Source: Chlorella sorokiniana (lineage: Eukaryota; Chlorophyta; Trebouxiophyceae; Chlorellales; Chlorellaceae). Taken from it: a DNA stretch of 64,000 bases. Shown piece after piece: positions 34,596-46,175 of the stretch. The stretch lies in contig CP084616.1 in NCBI GenBank assembly GCA_025917655.1, positions 248,001 to 312,000 of the forward strand. Reading direction: 5' to 3'. Below the pieces are notes generated by a model. The model saw only the letters and a list, made by a program, of their open reading frames with translations, was not told the DNA's origin and did no database searches. Every line of letters begins with the position of its first letter. Within the stretch, counting starts at the first letter, position 1. The position numbers and the translations under genes were made by a program.

Positions 34596-37500
34596 ATGGA
34601 GACGACTGTCGGGAGCTTCAAAGTGGTGAAGACCCTAGGGGTGGGCAGCTTTGGCCGCGTCGTCTTGGCGGAGGGCCCTGGCGGCGAGCGAGCGGCGATC
34701 AAGCTGCTACCCCGTGGCCACTACGTGAGAGCTGTGGCACTTTGTACAGCAACTGGCTGATGCAATGCGTTGATTATGCGTGAGGATGCGCGTGATTACG
34801 AGCATGGAGCTGCAGCCTGCTGATGGCGTCTTGTTGGCCTGCCGTCACACGCTGGCAGCGCCTGCCATGCATGCTTGACTGCCGCCCTTTCCACCTCCTG
34901 CTGGTGCAGGTCCGATCTTACCACACCTACGTGGTGCGCGAAATCTTGCACCACGCCAGCCTGCGTCACCCCTTTGTGGTTTCCCTGAACCAAGTCATCC
35001 TGACGCGGCACGTGAGCCGGGCCACACTGGCCGCTGCTGCACAGCTGTATTCTGCTGGGGCGTGGCCTGCTGGGAAATGCTGCGCGTCCGTCGCAGAATG
35101 CATGCCATTGATGCGGCCGCTGCTCTGAAAATGGAGGGATCAAGCAACCTTTTTGGCGGGCGTTTCGCTGTCCGGCAGTGCCTCCCTGTGCCCCCGCCAG
35201 GCTGGCGCTGCCGCCAGCCAGCAAACTCCTCCCCGCCCACCACGCCGTCCCAGCCCAAACCCTCCTCCCACACGAGCCCCACCAACCGGCTATCATAACA
35301 TGGGTCGCGCACCCCCTCCGCTGCAGTCGCTGGCGATAGTGATGGAGTATGCGGCGGGCGGCGACCTCCTGCGCCACCTGCAGGGGCGGTCGGCCGGGCG
35401 GCTGTCTGAGCGCGAGGCGCGCTGGATGTTCCAGCAGATGGTGATAGGGCTGGCGTACTGCCACGAGCGGGTGCGTACCGCGCTCGGAAACAAAGCCTTA
35501 AGCCCATGCATGTGCCCCGCTCCGTGGGCGGGTTATGGGCAGATGAGCGTGCTGCTTGCCGACACCTGCCTGCAGCTCGGCGTCGGGGGCCGCTGGTGTG
35601 GGGGGGACAGCAGCGCCCCAGTGCAGCAGCATTGCCCACAGGTCCACACCGAGCCGCACCCCGTTTTGTTTTGCCGCCAGGGAGTGGCCAACCGCGATCT
35701 CAAGCTGGAGAACCTGCTGCTTGACCGGCCCGCGTCGTCGGGGGAGAGTGGCCGCTGCTCAAGATCTGCGACTTTGGTGGGTGCGGCCTGGGAGAGGCCC
35801 TTGTGTGTGCGTGGATGTGTGTGTGCACGCGGGGCACGCGGTCATCGTTGACAGGTAAAAACGCTGGAACGCCCTACGCGGGGACGGAGGGGGGCAGCGG
35901 GGTCCATCTGGCGGATGAGGCCAGCCTGTGTTGCAGCGCATCCCTCGGCACCCGCGCTCCTGTGTGGTACCTGGCACCTCCCCCGCCTCCTGCGCAGGCT
36001 ACTCCAAGCACGAACTCAACAGCACCGCCAAGACGGGTGCGCCCGCTGCCCAGCCACATCGGCGCTCACTGCCCCTGCGCCCACCTGCCGCCCGGCCAGC
36101 TGGGCTGCCGCGCTGCCTGTGCCAACCACCAGCCTGCCCTGCCAGCCCTCCGCTGTCAAGCTGCCCCCCCCTGCCCCTGTTCAGCTCCCTTTCCTCTCTG
36201 CCCTCCCTCTTGCTTGATGTTCCCTTTGTGGGGGTCTGTTGTTTTTTATGTTTCCGTTGCATTGCTTTAATGTGTCTCCCTGCAGGCGTGGGCACTCCAG
36301 TCTACATGGCCCCCGAGGTCATCGCCGGGTCCACCAAGTACGATGCCAAGCGCGCAGACATCTGGTGAGGCGGTACGGTGCCCGCGGTACCGAGGCGGCG
36401 CACGGGCGGCGCACACACGGTGCCTGCGGCGCCCAGCAGGGGAGGGGGCCTGCTGCAGCTGTGGTAGGCAGGGCCTTCGGAAAGGCTTGATCCCGCTCTG
36501 GTTCCCCCAAAACCCCAAAAGCCAAGCTGCTGAACCCTGGGCCAACCTTACCTCCTCTCTTCCTTCCCCCGCACGTGCACAACAGGTCGGCGGGCGTGAT
36601 CCTGTACACAATGCTGTTTGGAAAGTACCCCTTTGACAACCGCGACAGGGACTTTGCTAAGCGCATCCTGCACGGCCAGGTGCGGCGACGCGCCCGCAGC
36701 GGCGGCGACGGCGGCAATCGGCTGCTCCTGCTGCTGCTTGGGCCTCTTGCCTGCCTGCGTGCTGTTTGGAGAACCCCCAGCGTCGAGCCCATTTCTTCAT
36801 TAAGCCCCTTCCTTCTTTGCACACCAACCCAGCAATCACGCCACCCCACCACCCTGCCGCAGTACCCTCTGCCCGACAGCATCCCCGTCAGCCCAGAGGC
36901 CGTGGAGCTGCTGTCGCTCATGCTGGCGGTGGATCCGGGGCAGGTGGGGAGGCCTGGGTGGTGGATGGAGGGGGTGGATGGTGTTGGGGGTGGGAAGGGT
37001 GGAGGGGGTGGAGGGGGTGGACGGGGTTGTTGGGGGGTGGGGGTGGGGGGCCTCTGTGTGTGTGCAAAGGGGAAGTGCATGTGTGGGGTGGGGGGTCCGC
37101 TGACGTCTCGTCAAGGAGGCGCCTCCAGCCACTGCCGCCCACCACCTCTCCGCCACCTGGTCAACCCGCGGTCAGCCTTGCTGTGGCACCCGCTTCCTGC
37201 GCTCTTGCTGCTTTGGCCGCACCCGTCGTTTCAACCGCCACGCCTGCTGCACTCGCCACACCAAGCATGCATCCACGGCTGACTGCAGCCTCCTCTCACC
37301 TCAGCACCCATCTGTCCAGCAATCTCCCCCTCTCAGCCTTACCTACTCGCCCTTCTTTCCTCCTGAACCCTCAACCCCGCACACCCTTCTCCCAGCCTCA
37401 CCCATGTGCCCTACTTTTCCTCCCCCATCCGAACCCCCACCCTTCTCCTGACCCACGCCCACTGCAGCGCATTGATGTGGCGGGAATCTTCCGACACCCC

Positions 37501-38016
37501 TGGTTCCTGAGGGACCTGCCTGACGGCGCCGCCGCCATGAATGAGTGGTACACTTGCAATGCCCCGACCTGGACTGGGTGAGACTGGGCACGGCGGCAGG
37601 CTGTGGAGGCATGCCGGGCGGGATGCTCCCAGTGGGCTGGCCCTGTTCTGCCTCATAGGGATCCATTTGTTTGTTTGAGAGATACACTGGTGGTGGTGGT
37701 CCTGTGGTTGGGTGGGCTAGGGGTTGGGTTGCTCGGAACAGCGCATTCGAGACCTGAGCTGCTGCTGCCGGGACATCCCGGACCCCACCCATTGCCGCCT
37801 TGCCCTGCCCGCACTGCTCTCACACCCGTCTCCCCCTTGCACAACCAATCCCCCCATGCGCAGTGCGTGCCTATTGTGGGGCGCCTCATCCAGCAGGCCA
37901 CGATGGAGGGGATGCCCGGAGAGGAGCTGCCGCTAGTGCTGATGCTGGAGCCGCTGCCGCCGCCGGGCGACGCCGCTGCCGCGGCGAGCGCGGCCGCGCC
38001 ACCTGGCGTCGCCTGA
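34596..38016 (+). CDS. SnRK2-type Ser/Thr protein kinase
   Basis: SnRK2 kinases act in osmotic, nutrient (for example sulfur) and ABA-type signalling. Ten exons: 34596-34724, 34910-35011, 35327-35470, 35681-35776, 35998-36036, 36286-36364, 36586-36679, 36863-36943, 37468-37577, 37864-38016; about 342 residues after two one-base corrections, the usual family length. Seen: GVGSFGRV, the VAIK-equivalent [17 protein letters not shown], the SnRK2 signature [24 protein letters not shown], activation segment [33 protein letters not shown] and RIFRHPWF-like [12 protein letters not shown]. The start is the second ATG of the exon, which places the Gly loop at residue 15. Slips at G5 35740-35744 and C4 37562-37565. 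The short C-tail is Pro/Ala-rich and lacks the acidic ABA box of land-plant subgroup III. Confidence 0.95.
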
Positions 38017-38667
38017 CCGACTTGCTTCGGGCTGCCCTCCCGTCTGCCACCACCACACCCTTGCCATCCTTGCTGTTTCCCTCAGCCGCTCAGGCGTGCT
38101 GAGCAGCGTCCTCACCTCTCGCTCACCTCCCGCTCACCCAGGCTTGTCAAGCCCAGCCCCAGTTTCGCACTCCCCGCCCCCTGCTCACCCTGCATCCCTG
38201 CCCAATGAATTATCACTCTTCAATCACTCCTGGCAGCGCTGCTGTCCCCACAATTCTTTGTTTACAACCCTATCAGTGTCACCTGCCAACTCGCCTGCTG
38301 CAGGCCAGCCCACCACCCGGCGGTCCCCACGCCAGCCTGCCAGCCTGCCTGCCTGCCTGCCTGCTGTAATCATTGTTTACAGCAACCTGGCGCGCCAGTC
38401 ACGTTGGCGGGCAAGCAGGCGAGGCAAAGAAAGCAGGGGCGCCTGTTCTGCAGGCGGGGTCTCAATGTTGGGAATCTCTTCTCGGGGGCATGGAAAGAAA
38501 ATGGGGGCAGCGCCGACGCTGCCCCTCCGCGCTCAGCTCCTGCCCAGCCCATGTGTGTTAGGGCAAGGCCTCACTCGCGATGGGCTGGCCAATACTAGAG
38601 CTGGCGGTACTAGAGCCTGGCTGGCTCAAAGCTGCAGCGAGGGCAGACGGGAGGGCAGGCGCGGCAG
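38017..38667. other. Convergent 3' spacer
   Basis: Between the ends of SnRK2 and the rubredoxin gene. A TGTAA element near 38364 on the plus strand fits SnRK2 polyadenylation. No gene supported. Confidence 0.45.
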
Positions 38668-41403
38668 TCAGAAGGTGTCAGACCGGGCATCCCGCCGCCA
38701 CATCTCCAAGAATTGCTGCGCACGGCCACCAAGAGACCAGCCCAGCTGGCCTGCCACGGAGTCCTCTGCGCACGCCTGGCCCATTCCCCACACGGGTAAT
38801 ACCCAAACTACGTGCGCGCGCACCCACACACACCCACACACACCACACCACCACCACCACACACACACACGCACAAAACTCGCTCCCCAACACACAACAA
38901 GAAAGCCCCCCTCCCCCACTCACGCTGAGGCCCAGGTAGGCCAGCACCGCCACGCCGACCAGCCCCCCACCACGGTGGCGACGGTGCCCAGGTCGGTGGT
39001 GCCGCCGCCCGTGATCTGAGCAGCGGGGGGTCAGGGGGTCAGGTGGCAGTTGGGTGGCGGGTGAGGAGCGGCAGCATTCCCGCCAACCACAGCCTGCTAG
39101 GCCCAAAGCCACCCATCCAACAGCTGGCACAACGCCTGCCCCGCGCTTCACAGAGAGGACCCCCTTCCCCCCACACACACACGGGCGTGCCCACCTTGCC
39201 CGTGTCCACATCGAAGCGCGAGAAACGGCGCTTGGGGGCGTTGCACTGCGGGCAGCGGTAGTCGGAGGGCGTCTCGTCAAACGGCGTCTCGTCGCAGTAG
39301 ATCTGGGGGGGGAAGTTGGGGGAGGGGGCCGAGGGGGAGTTGGGGGAGGGGGGCCGAAGGGGGAAGTTGTGCGGAGGGGGCAGGGGGAGGGGGAGATAAA
39401 GAATGGTAGGTATGGCACGAGAGGTGCCAGATTTCCCTTCATCATCCATGCAATCAAAGCGCGCCGCGATGTGCACAGGCAGAGGAGCTGGGGCGGCGAG
39501 CGCTGACGGCGGCGCGTGGCCAGCAGGGGGAAGGGTGGGCGAGCGGCGGGGGTGGCTGGCGGCGCTTTGTGCCGCCTTCAACCACACGCATGCACACACA
39601 CGAACAACGGATTTCAATCCCCTCAGTGGCCCCAAGCCGTGCACCCCCACACACGGAACCTCCACTGCTTCTCCTCCCCGGGCCTCACAGATCCGCGCCC
39701 TGCCCCCCCCCCTCTCCCCCACACATACTCACGTAGCCGCAGTCAATACACAGGTGGGTGGCGCGAGCCTTCTGCGCTGCGGTCAGGCGGCGGCCGAAGC
39801 GGGCGGGCGCCGCCTTCTTGGGCAGCTTCTTCACATCCACAGAGTCATTGGCGCCCTTGATCACCACCAGGGTCACGGGGGAGGGGGCCGCCTGCGGTGG
39901 GTAGGTGGGTGGGTGGGTGGGGGGCGAGGGCGGGGGCGGGGGACACGGGGGTTACCCAACTCGGCGCAGGGACAGCGTGGAGACAACCGTGCCCACGATT
40001 GCGTGCACCGGCGACAGGCGCAGGCGTAGCCCCAGCCCCCGGCGGCAGCGGCGGCGGGGGCGGCGCGCCTGCATCGCTGAGCCGGTTGTGCAGCTAGCCA
40101 GGTTGTGTACGCTGGCCAGCCCCAGATCAAAAGGGGTCGGCACACGCACCCCGTGCTACCACCCCCGAGCCGCACACCAAAACCCCACCCCGCCCCAGCC
40201 CCCCACCTGCAGGGCGCTGCGGGTGAACCCCAGCTGCAAGCAGGCAGGGAGGCGGGCGGCAGGCAAGCATACAGTGAGGTGTGTGCAGGACGAGGCGAAG
40301 GCAGGCACACATTGAGGTGTGCGCGGGCGAGGCAGGCGAGCACACAGTGAGGTGTGTGCAAGACGAGGCAGGCAGGCATGCAGTGACGTGTGTGCGGGAC
40401 GAGGCAGGCGGGCATACAGTGAGGTGTGTGCAAGACGAGGCAGGCAGGCATGCAGTGAGGTGTGTGCAAGACGAGGCAGGCAGGCATACAGTGAGGTGTG
40501 TGCAAGACGAGGCAGGCAGGCATACAGGGAGGTGTGTGCAGGACGAGGCAGGCGGGAGAACGCAAGTTCAACGAAATTTTGGATACCATGTTTTTTGATT
40601 TTTTTGAATTTTTTAAAAAATCGGCAGTACCCGGTCTGCAGGCCACAGTTCCTCGCCGAAAAAGGAGGAGGTGTAGATCACGGTGTCGCCCGCGGAGATG
40701 CCGGCCTTGGCGGCGTTGCCGCTGGCCGACTTGACCACCAGGCCGCCCTTGGGGCTGCGGCTCTGGTCCAGGACCTGCCGGCAGCATGGTTGGGGAATGT
40801 GCATGCAGCAGCAGGTCAACAGAAGATTAGGAGCCTGCCAACGGTCAGAATTCCAACAAGCGCTGCCAGCTGATTTTGCTTCGTGTTGCAAAACAACACG
40901 CCGCTGCCACCGCGTGCGCACGCCGCACCCCTCTGCTCACCAGGCCCAGCGGCTTCTCCACATCCTGCACAGCGCGGCAAGCATCGCAGACATGCGTCAT
41001 GAAAGTCCACAGCACGAAGCACGAAGCTGTGAAAAATGTCCACAGCACGAAGCACAAAGCTTTGCCGCCCACCCTCGCCTAGCCCCCGCCGCCCACCCTT
41101 GCGCCTAGTCCCCCGCCGCCAGGCAGCACCCAGCGGCTGGCCCTGTTGCAATGCGGCTGCAAAGTTTCACGATTCCAATTCCGCACGCACCACTTGAATT
41201 TGCTTGCCAGCGGCTGTCTTGCTGGCGCGGGCCTCGATGGTGGCGGCCTGCCGGGCACGGGCGGACAGCAGCGCGCCGGTGTGGGCACGCGGGGCGGCGC
41301 TCAGGCGGGCGCTGCCGGTGAAGAAGCTGGAGCGTTTGGCAGCCGAGACGGCAGCCACGGGGCGCGCGGCGGTGGGGGCTGCGACGGTCTGGGAGGCGGC
41401 CAT
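38668..41403 (-). CDS. ENH1: PDZ-rubredoxin membrane protein, ENH1 type (chloroplast)
   Basis: Eight exons on the minus strand: 41194-41403, 40941-40964, 40631-40774, 40207-40233, 39733-39891, 39195-39302, 38924-39015 and 38668-38715. An Ala/Ser/Arg-rich transit peptide ([20 protein letters not shown]) is followed by a PDZ domain ([40 protein letters not shown]), [29 protein letters not shown], and a rubredoxin with two Cys pairs (CIDCGY and CPQCNAPK) around [15 protein letters not shown] that binds one iron. A hydrophobic segment ([12 protein letters not shown]) anchors it. The domain order matches plant ENH1, a thylakoid protein linked to redox balance and salt response. One slip at the C6 run 38963-38968. 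The last exon ([15 protein letters not shown]-stop) is inferred from phase only. Confidence 0.92.
40255..40555. repeat. 36-bp minisatellite inside ENH1 intron 3
   Basis: About eight head-to-tail copies with a 36-37 base period, each containing GAGGTGTGTGCAAGACGAGG with small changes. It fills most of intron 3 of the rubredoxin gene. Because the unit is close to 36 bases it leaves one frame open on the plus strand, creating a false ORF. Confidence 0.93.
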
Positions 41404-41755
41404 GGCGGAGACTGCTGCGGCAGTTAAGTGGTAGTCGACACGCCAGTGACTGCTTGGGAGATCGATGGATGGGGCGATGGCAGGCTGGAGTGGTGGAATC
41501 AATGGGCTGAGCTCCTGGCCGGAGTTTCTTTCGTGAAAATCGGGCCGACAACCTTCATCTTTCGATGTTTTGACCGCAAAAACGGGTCATGTAGGCGCAA
41601 TGTGGCCCGATGGCTGCGATCGCTGCCCGGGCAACGCAGGTCGGCAGGAACCGCCGCCACCGCCCTGAAGGGTCCCTGCCTGCTAGCTGTTCGTCAATCC
41701 GGCCTTCCTTGGCAGTCCAATCGGATACACATACCTTTCACGGGGTATGCACGTT
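41404..41755. other. Spacer upstream of ENH1
   Basis: Between the ENH1 start and the end of the next minus-strand gene; expected to hold the ENH1 promoter. Nothing distinctive seen. Confidence 0.4.
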
Positions 41756-43291
41756 TCATGGATTGATGTGTGAGCTGCGCACTACAGCAGCCACCCAGGC
41801 TGCCAGCCCCGCGCCAAGCACCACCACCCACCAGCCCAAGGCCGCCGCCGCCGCCATGACCGGCTCACACAGCAAGCGATACTCGCTGCGCATGAAGCTG
41901 CGGTCCACCTGAGGCGGCGGACCCCAGCCACCGCGGCGCCGCCGCTGCGAGCGCGGCGAACCGGGCGTGGCGGTCAAGCCGGTAGGGGGTCGCCCCGTCG
42001 CTGCTGCCGCCACGCTGGCGCTGTGCCACCAGCCAAGCGTGCTCCTCCACCGAGTCCTGCGCGCGCACCGCCGCCAGCTGCGCCCGCCAGCTCAGCAGGG
42101 TGGGCAGCACAAAGCCCAGGGACGCCTGCGGGTGAACAAGCGGGGGGACAGCCTTGCGCGCAAGCTGCCTTGCAGCCGTGGGAGCAGCAGCAACGTTGCG
42201 CAGGCCAAGCAGCCCACCCTGAACCGGGGCTGATCAGGCCCGCTTGCGGGCCGCCCGCCGACCCCGGGGCCCACGCAGCATCAGCCGCTGCTTAAAAATC
42301 CGCAACGCTGGTTGCTTGCCCGGACGAAACTACAGACAGGGAAACGCAGCATCTGCGCGGAGCAAGAAGAGCGCGCAGCGGCAGGCGGCGCCAACCTGCA
42401 GGGCCCACACGGCGGCGGTGCACTTGCGAGAGGGGGAGGCAGCGGCCCCGGCCGCCGCCAGCGAGGCACGGGTGCCCGGACAGACCAGCGACACCGCCTG
42501 CTGCCCCAGCCAGTACACGTCCGTCGCCAGCCGCGCGTTTGCGGGGTCCTCCGCCACAAACTGCCGGCACGCTGCGGCTCACATACGGTTGGAGGGGGAC
42601 AGCAGTGCGCAGGATTGGCTGCAAGCGGCGGCAGCAGGCGCGGTGCACCGCAGGCCGTGCGCCCACGTCGCGAGAGACGCTCCCAACGTCCGAGTGATGG
42701 CAGGGCGAAGCACAGGAGCCATAAGGGGAGGGCTCTGTTGCCTCCCCCAACCCCGCACACCCCCGCAGCTGGCTGCACCGCACCTGTGCCCGCCCGCCGC
42801 ATGAGCAGCACCGTAGCGGCTGTGTGTGCAAGCAGGTGGGCGGTGGGGGCAGGTGCAGCGCCAGGGGGCCCAGCAGCAGCGCGTGCAGCCAGGAGACGGG
42901 CAGCAGGAGGCGGGCCAGCGCGCGCAGCGTGGAGGCGCCGTCGGCGGCGCCCAGCGAGGGCAGCAGGCTGCCTCCGCTGCCGCCGTCGCCGCGGTGCACG
43001 GCCGTGCGGGTGATGTCCACTGCCAGCGGAAAGGTGGTGATGAGCAGGCGGATGACAGCGACGAACAGCAGGCGCCAGCGGCGGTAGAACGCCCGGCGCC
43101 GCGAGGTTGAGCGCGGCGGCGGCCGCCTCGGCCGCCGCCAGCGCGGCCGCGGCTGCCACGTCGCGCGGGTGCAGCAGGCGGCGCGACAGCAGCAGCCAGC
43201 TGGCGTGCAGGGATGCCAGCAGCAGCAGAGGGACGCGGTCCTCCTGGGCCCACCGCCCCGCCAGCGCCAATCCCAGGGGAGACCACGGCAT
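41756..43291 (-). CDS. Multipass membrane protein, unknown family
   Basis: Family not recognised. Starts at the ATG at 43291 (MPWSPLGLALAGRWAQEDRV). Hydrophobic segments visible: VPLLLLASLHASWLLL, an Ala-rich helix, LLFVAVIRLLITTFPLAV, LARLLLPVSWLHALLLGPLA, and near the C-terminus LGWWVVVLGAGLAAWVAAVV before RSSHINP-stop. Between the membrane blocks lies a soluble part with VAEDPANARLATDVYWLGQQ and SPSRKCTAAVWALQ, then LPTLLSWRAQLAAVRAQDSV. At least two introns and two one-base slips (near 43090 and 41930) are needed to join these, so exon borders are approximate. Four to six helices in all. The neighbours give no clue to function. Confidence 0.6.
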
Positions 43292-44353
43292 GGCGGCGGC
43301 AGCTGCGCTGTGACCGTTTGCTGCGGAGGCCCCGCACGGAAGACCTGCACAGACAAGTGTGCAACGCTTGATCCTACGCGGCCCTGAGCTGCAAGGCTGG
43401 CGCTACACGGAAGCAGGGCTCAAAGCCAGGTTGTCCTTCAAAGAGAACGCAGTGGCGGCGTCACTCAGGTTTAGCGGTGCCTGCAAGGCCCAGAGGGCGG
43501 CCGCATCCCGCATACAACACGCGCACTTACCAAGGACAGGACCCTAGCACGGGACCCGCTAGCCGGCAGCAACAGGTGGGAACCCACAGCGGGCGAAGGC
43601 CACTGCCCGGCTCCCTTAACGGCCTGTTGAGTTGGTGCCAAAACTGTGCGGAGACTTTGCTGTTTCACACCCGTCCGCCGCTGTAGGAGCCGGCACAACA
43701 CATGACAGGCTGTCGCTGGGAGCCGTGGCTGCCACTGCGCTCGCCGCCTGGGCATGCCCGCAGCAATAGGGTTGAGCCCATGCCCGAGCCTATGTTCGCT
43801 AGATTATGCAGCGAGCCTCCCGGTGTAGGGGTGTAAATGATAGGGACATCCGTCTGGATGCCATGGTTGCGAAAGTACAAGGTGCCATTGCAGGAGCGCT
43901 CGCTCTGCCCGCCCCTCCGCCCCTCTCGCGCCATCGGTGCTCGTGCTCTGCTGGGCGCACGCAACACACCAACCTGTTGGCGAGCGGAACGCCGAGCAAG
44001 GAATGCTCTGGCCGAGTCAATGCATGATGGGCAGGCCAAGCTGACTCGCTGTCGGTCTCCAGGCAGCGGCAGCCAACAGACAGAACGCGCCCACACACGG
44101 AGCATTCAACAGCCGATGATGCTTCATGTTTCCAACCGAGCCTTGAAGGCTTTCATTCACAGTTACTAGCCCCATTGCTGACCATCATTGAGGGGGAGGG
44201 TGTGAAACAGACGCGCCTGTGGAGAGCTGCGCAGCGTGGGGGAGCGCGGCTGGCTGGCTGCAGGGCAACCAGCCATCCTATTGCGTCGGTGACTGCCGCA
44301 TTGGTGAATCAGGTACTTTCGCAGTCCGTCTGGAGGATATTGGGAGCGGAAAC
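43292..44353. other. Long divergent intergenic region
   Basis: About 1.06 kb between the membrane-protein gene (minus) and selenoprotein U (plus). Short ORFs on both strands show no conserved motif or splice-consistent continuation. No repeat or RNA gene seen. Confidence 0.45.
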
Positions 44354-45935
44354 ATGGCCAGCGCCGTGTTCTCCGCCACAGCCCGCGCGCTCAGGGCACC
44401 TCATGCCCTGGGTAACCAGGCCAGGAGCCTCGCGTGGATTCCACATGAGTTTACGCACCGCCGCGCCGCACTAGCAACGGTGCCCGGCCTTCCTCTCCGC
44501 CGCCTGGCAACCCGCGCCGAGGCCGCTGCCGCCTCGCCCGTGCCGCCGCCAGCCGGCGTGGACCCGCAGCAGGCGTTTGACAGCCTGAAGGGGCAGCAGG
44601 TGGTGCTGGTGTCTCACCAGAGGCGGCTGGACGTGACGTCGCTGTGGGGAGCGGACGAGCGAGCCGTGCTCGTGTTTGCGCGCCACATGGGTGGGTGCCG
44701 CCGCCGCCGCCGCAGCTTGATGCTGTGGTGGCAATGGCAGCAGGACAAATTTTCCATTCCCTCGACATGGAATCGTAATTTCCGTCTCACCCGCATCACA
44801 CATGTATGCACACCTGGTCGGTCGTGTTTACGAAAATGCATTCAAATCAAGCGCACGCGCCCCCCCCCTTTCACACCACCACAGGCTGACTGTTCTGCTG
44901 GGAGCTGGCGCGCCAGCTGGCCCGCGATGTACTGCCGGCCCTGGACGCAGCTTCCGTGAAGCTCTACCTCGTCACCATCGGCAAGCCCGAGGTGAGGCCC
45001 CGCATGGCCAGCACCCAGCGGCCAGCAGCCAGTGCCCGGCTCCGCCAGGGCTGAAGCCCCGCGCACCGTGAGCTGCGCGACTGCGTGCCCACCTCCTCCT
45101 ACGCCCCTCTGCCTGGCTGGACTGGGAGATTCCTGGCCCCGCGCTGCCGCAAGTGTTCTCCCAAGCTTTTCACTCCCAAGCCGCTTGTGGCCTACCGTCA
45201 CACTGGCTCTGTCTGGGTGGCCCCGCCCTGCCACCCCACATGCGACACACACACACGCATCCTTCTTGTCCCCCTCCTCGTGCAATAGAGCGGGTTTGAC
45301 TTTGCCGAACGCACCGGCTTCCCCACCGAGCGCCTGCTGGCGGACCCCCAGGCCTCCTGCTACGAGGCGCTGTCCTTCCGACGCGGCCTCCGGGCCACCT
45401 TCTTCGATGCCGCCACCCCCGCCGCCATCCGCAAGCGGCAGGCCACGCCCGGCGGCGACGCCGACCTCAAAGCGGTGCTCAAGGTGCGGCCGCGCGTGTG
45501 GCGCTGCTGGGCGCCGCTGGGCGCTGCTGGGCGGCAGTGTTGTGCGGCGGGAGCGCAAGTGCAGTGTGTGGGTGCTGTGCAGCCTGCCCTTGCGGCGCGA
45601 CCCAGGTCTGCACGCCTGCAGCTTGCTTGCAGGGCATGGCCGTCCCCTCCCTCTGCTGTTGCCCCGCCGTGCTTGCCGCGATCCACTCCTCTGTTCTCGT
45701 CACCCTTGTTGAGATTCGGCTTGCGTTCCTGCCCCCCACCCCCACACCCCATACACACATATCTGCAGAACTACAAGCCGCTGCTGCCGCCCGCCCCGCC
45801 GACTCGCTCTTCCAGGGCGGGGCCTTTGTGTTCCAGGGGCCCCGCCTGCTGTGGTCGCACTACGACCCCGCCACCTCAGCGCACGCTGACCTGGCGGAGC
45901 TCGTGCGGGTGGCCACCGCCCCGGCGGCGCCCTAG
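44354..45935 (+). CDS. SELENOU: Selenoprotein U (PRXL2/AhpC-TSA-like), TGA read as selenocysteine
   Basis: Thioredoxin-fold, peroxiredoxin-like redox protein, probably chloroplast-targeted (MASAVFSATARALRAPHALG, Arg/Ala-rich). Exons 44354-44690, 44885-44991, 45289-45483 and 45769-45935; about 268 residues. The family's CxxC block follows FARHMG. Here the codons are GGC TGA CTG TTC TGC TGG GAG CTG, that is G-U-L-F-C-W-E-L, with TGA at 44887-44889 as residue 114 and the partner Cys at 117. Both sides stay conserved: DVTSLWGADERAVLVF before, and LPALDAASVKLYLVTIGKPE, SGFDFAERTGFPTERLLADP and CYEALSFRRGLRATFF after. SelU proteins in fish and some algae have Sec at this position. A SECIS-like hairpin lies downstream. 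One slip at the C4 run 45794-45797 precedes DSLFQGGAFVFQGPRLLWSH. Confidence 0.9.
44887..44889 (+). other. In-frame TGA, proposed selenocysteine codon
   Basis: Two bases after the exon 2 acceptor, at the first position of the redox motif where homologues carry Cys or Sec. The partner cysteine three residues on is intact and the frame is clean on both sides, which argues against decay. Confidence 0.87.
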
Positions 45936-46094
45936 TAAACCGCCCTGGAGCGGCTATGGCATGGAGGGGTGGGCACCTGCCCATCTGGCTTGTAGGCTGA
46001 CAGCCAAGCCTGGCAACAGCCTGCCCCCGCCTGACCCCGCCAACCCTCACCAGCCAGCGTGCAGCGCGCAGCAGCAGCGCGCGCGGCAGCCCGA

Positions 46095-46175
46095 GCGCCC
46101 GCCCATGACGCCGCCAGTTGAAAGGCCACTGAGGCACCTGCCCCGCCAGGCTGGCGGCTGACAACCTGCGGGCGC
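46095..46175 (+). promoter_or_regulatory. SECIS element in the SelU 3' UTR
   Basis: Stem I: 46095-46102 (GCGCCCGC) pairs exactly with 46168-46175 (GCGGGCGC). Core: ATGA at 46105-46108 opposite TGA at 46159-46161, the non-Watson-Crick quartet of eukaryotic SECIS. Stem II: 46110-46117 (GCCGCCAG) pairs exactly with 46151-46158 (CTGGCGGC). The apical part begins TTGAAAGG, placing AAA at 46121-46123, 12 bases after ATGA, within the usual spacing. The 33-base apical region may form a further small stem as in form 2 SECIS. It starts 160 bases after the stop codon and before a TGTAA polyadenylation element at 46286-46290. Confidence 0.88.

Noticed and set aside
38818-38880. CA-repeat tract as a CRISPR-like or regulatory repeat
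   Set aside because: It is a simple CA microsatellite inside the last ENH1 intron; similar tracts occur in other introns.
40281-40598. Open frame with repeated [12 protein letters not shown] units
   Set aside because: It is the 36-bp minisatellite inside an intron of ENH1; the open frame follows from the unit length.
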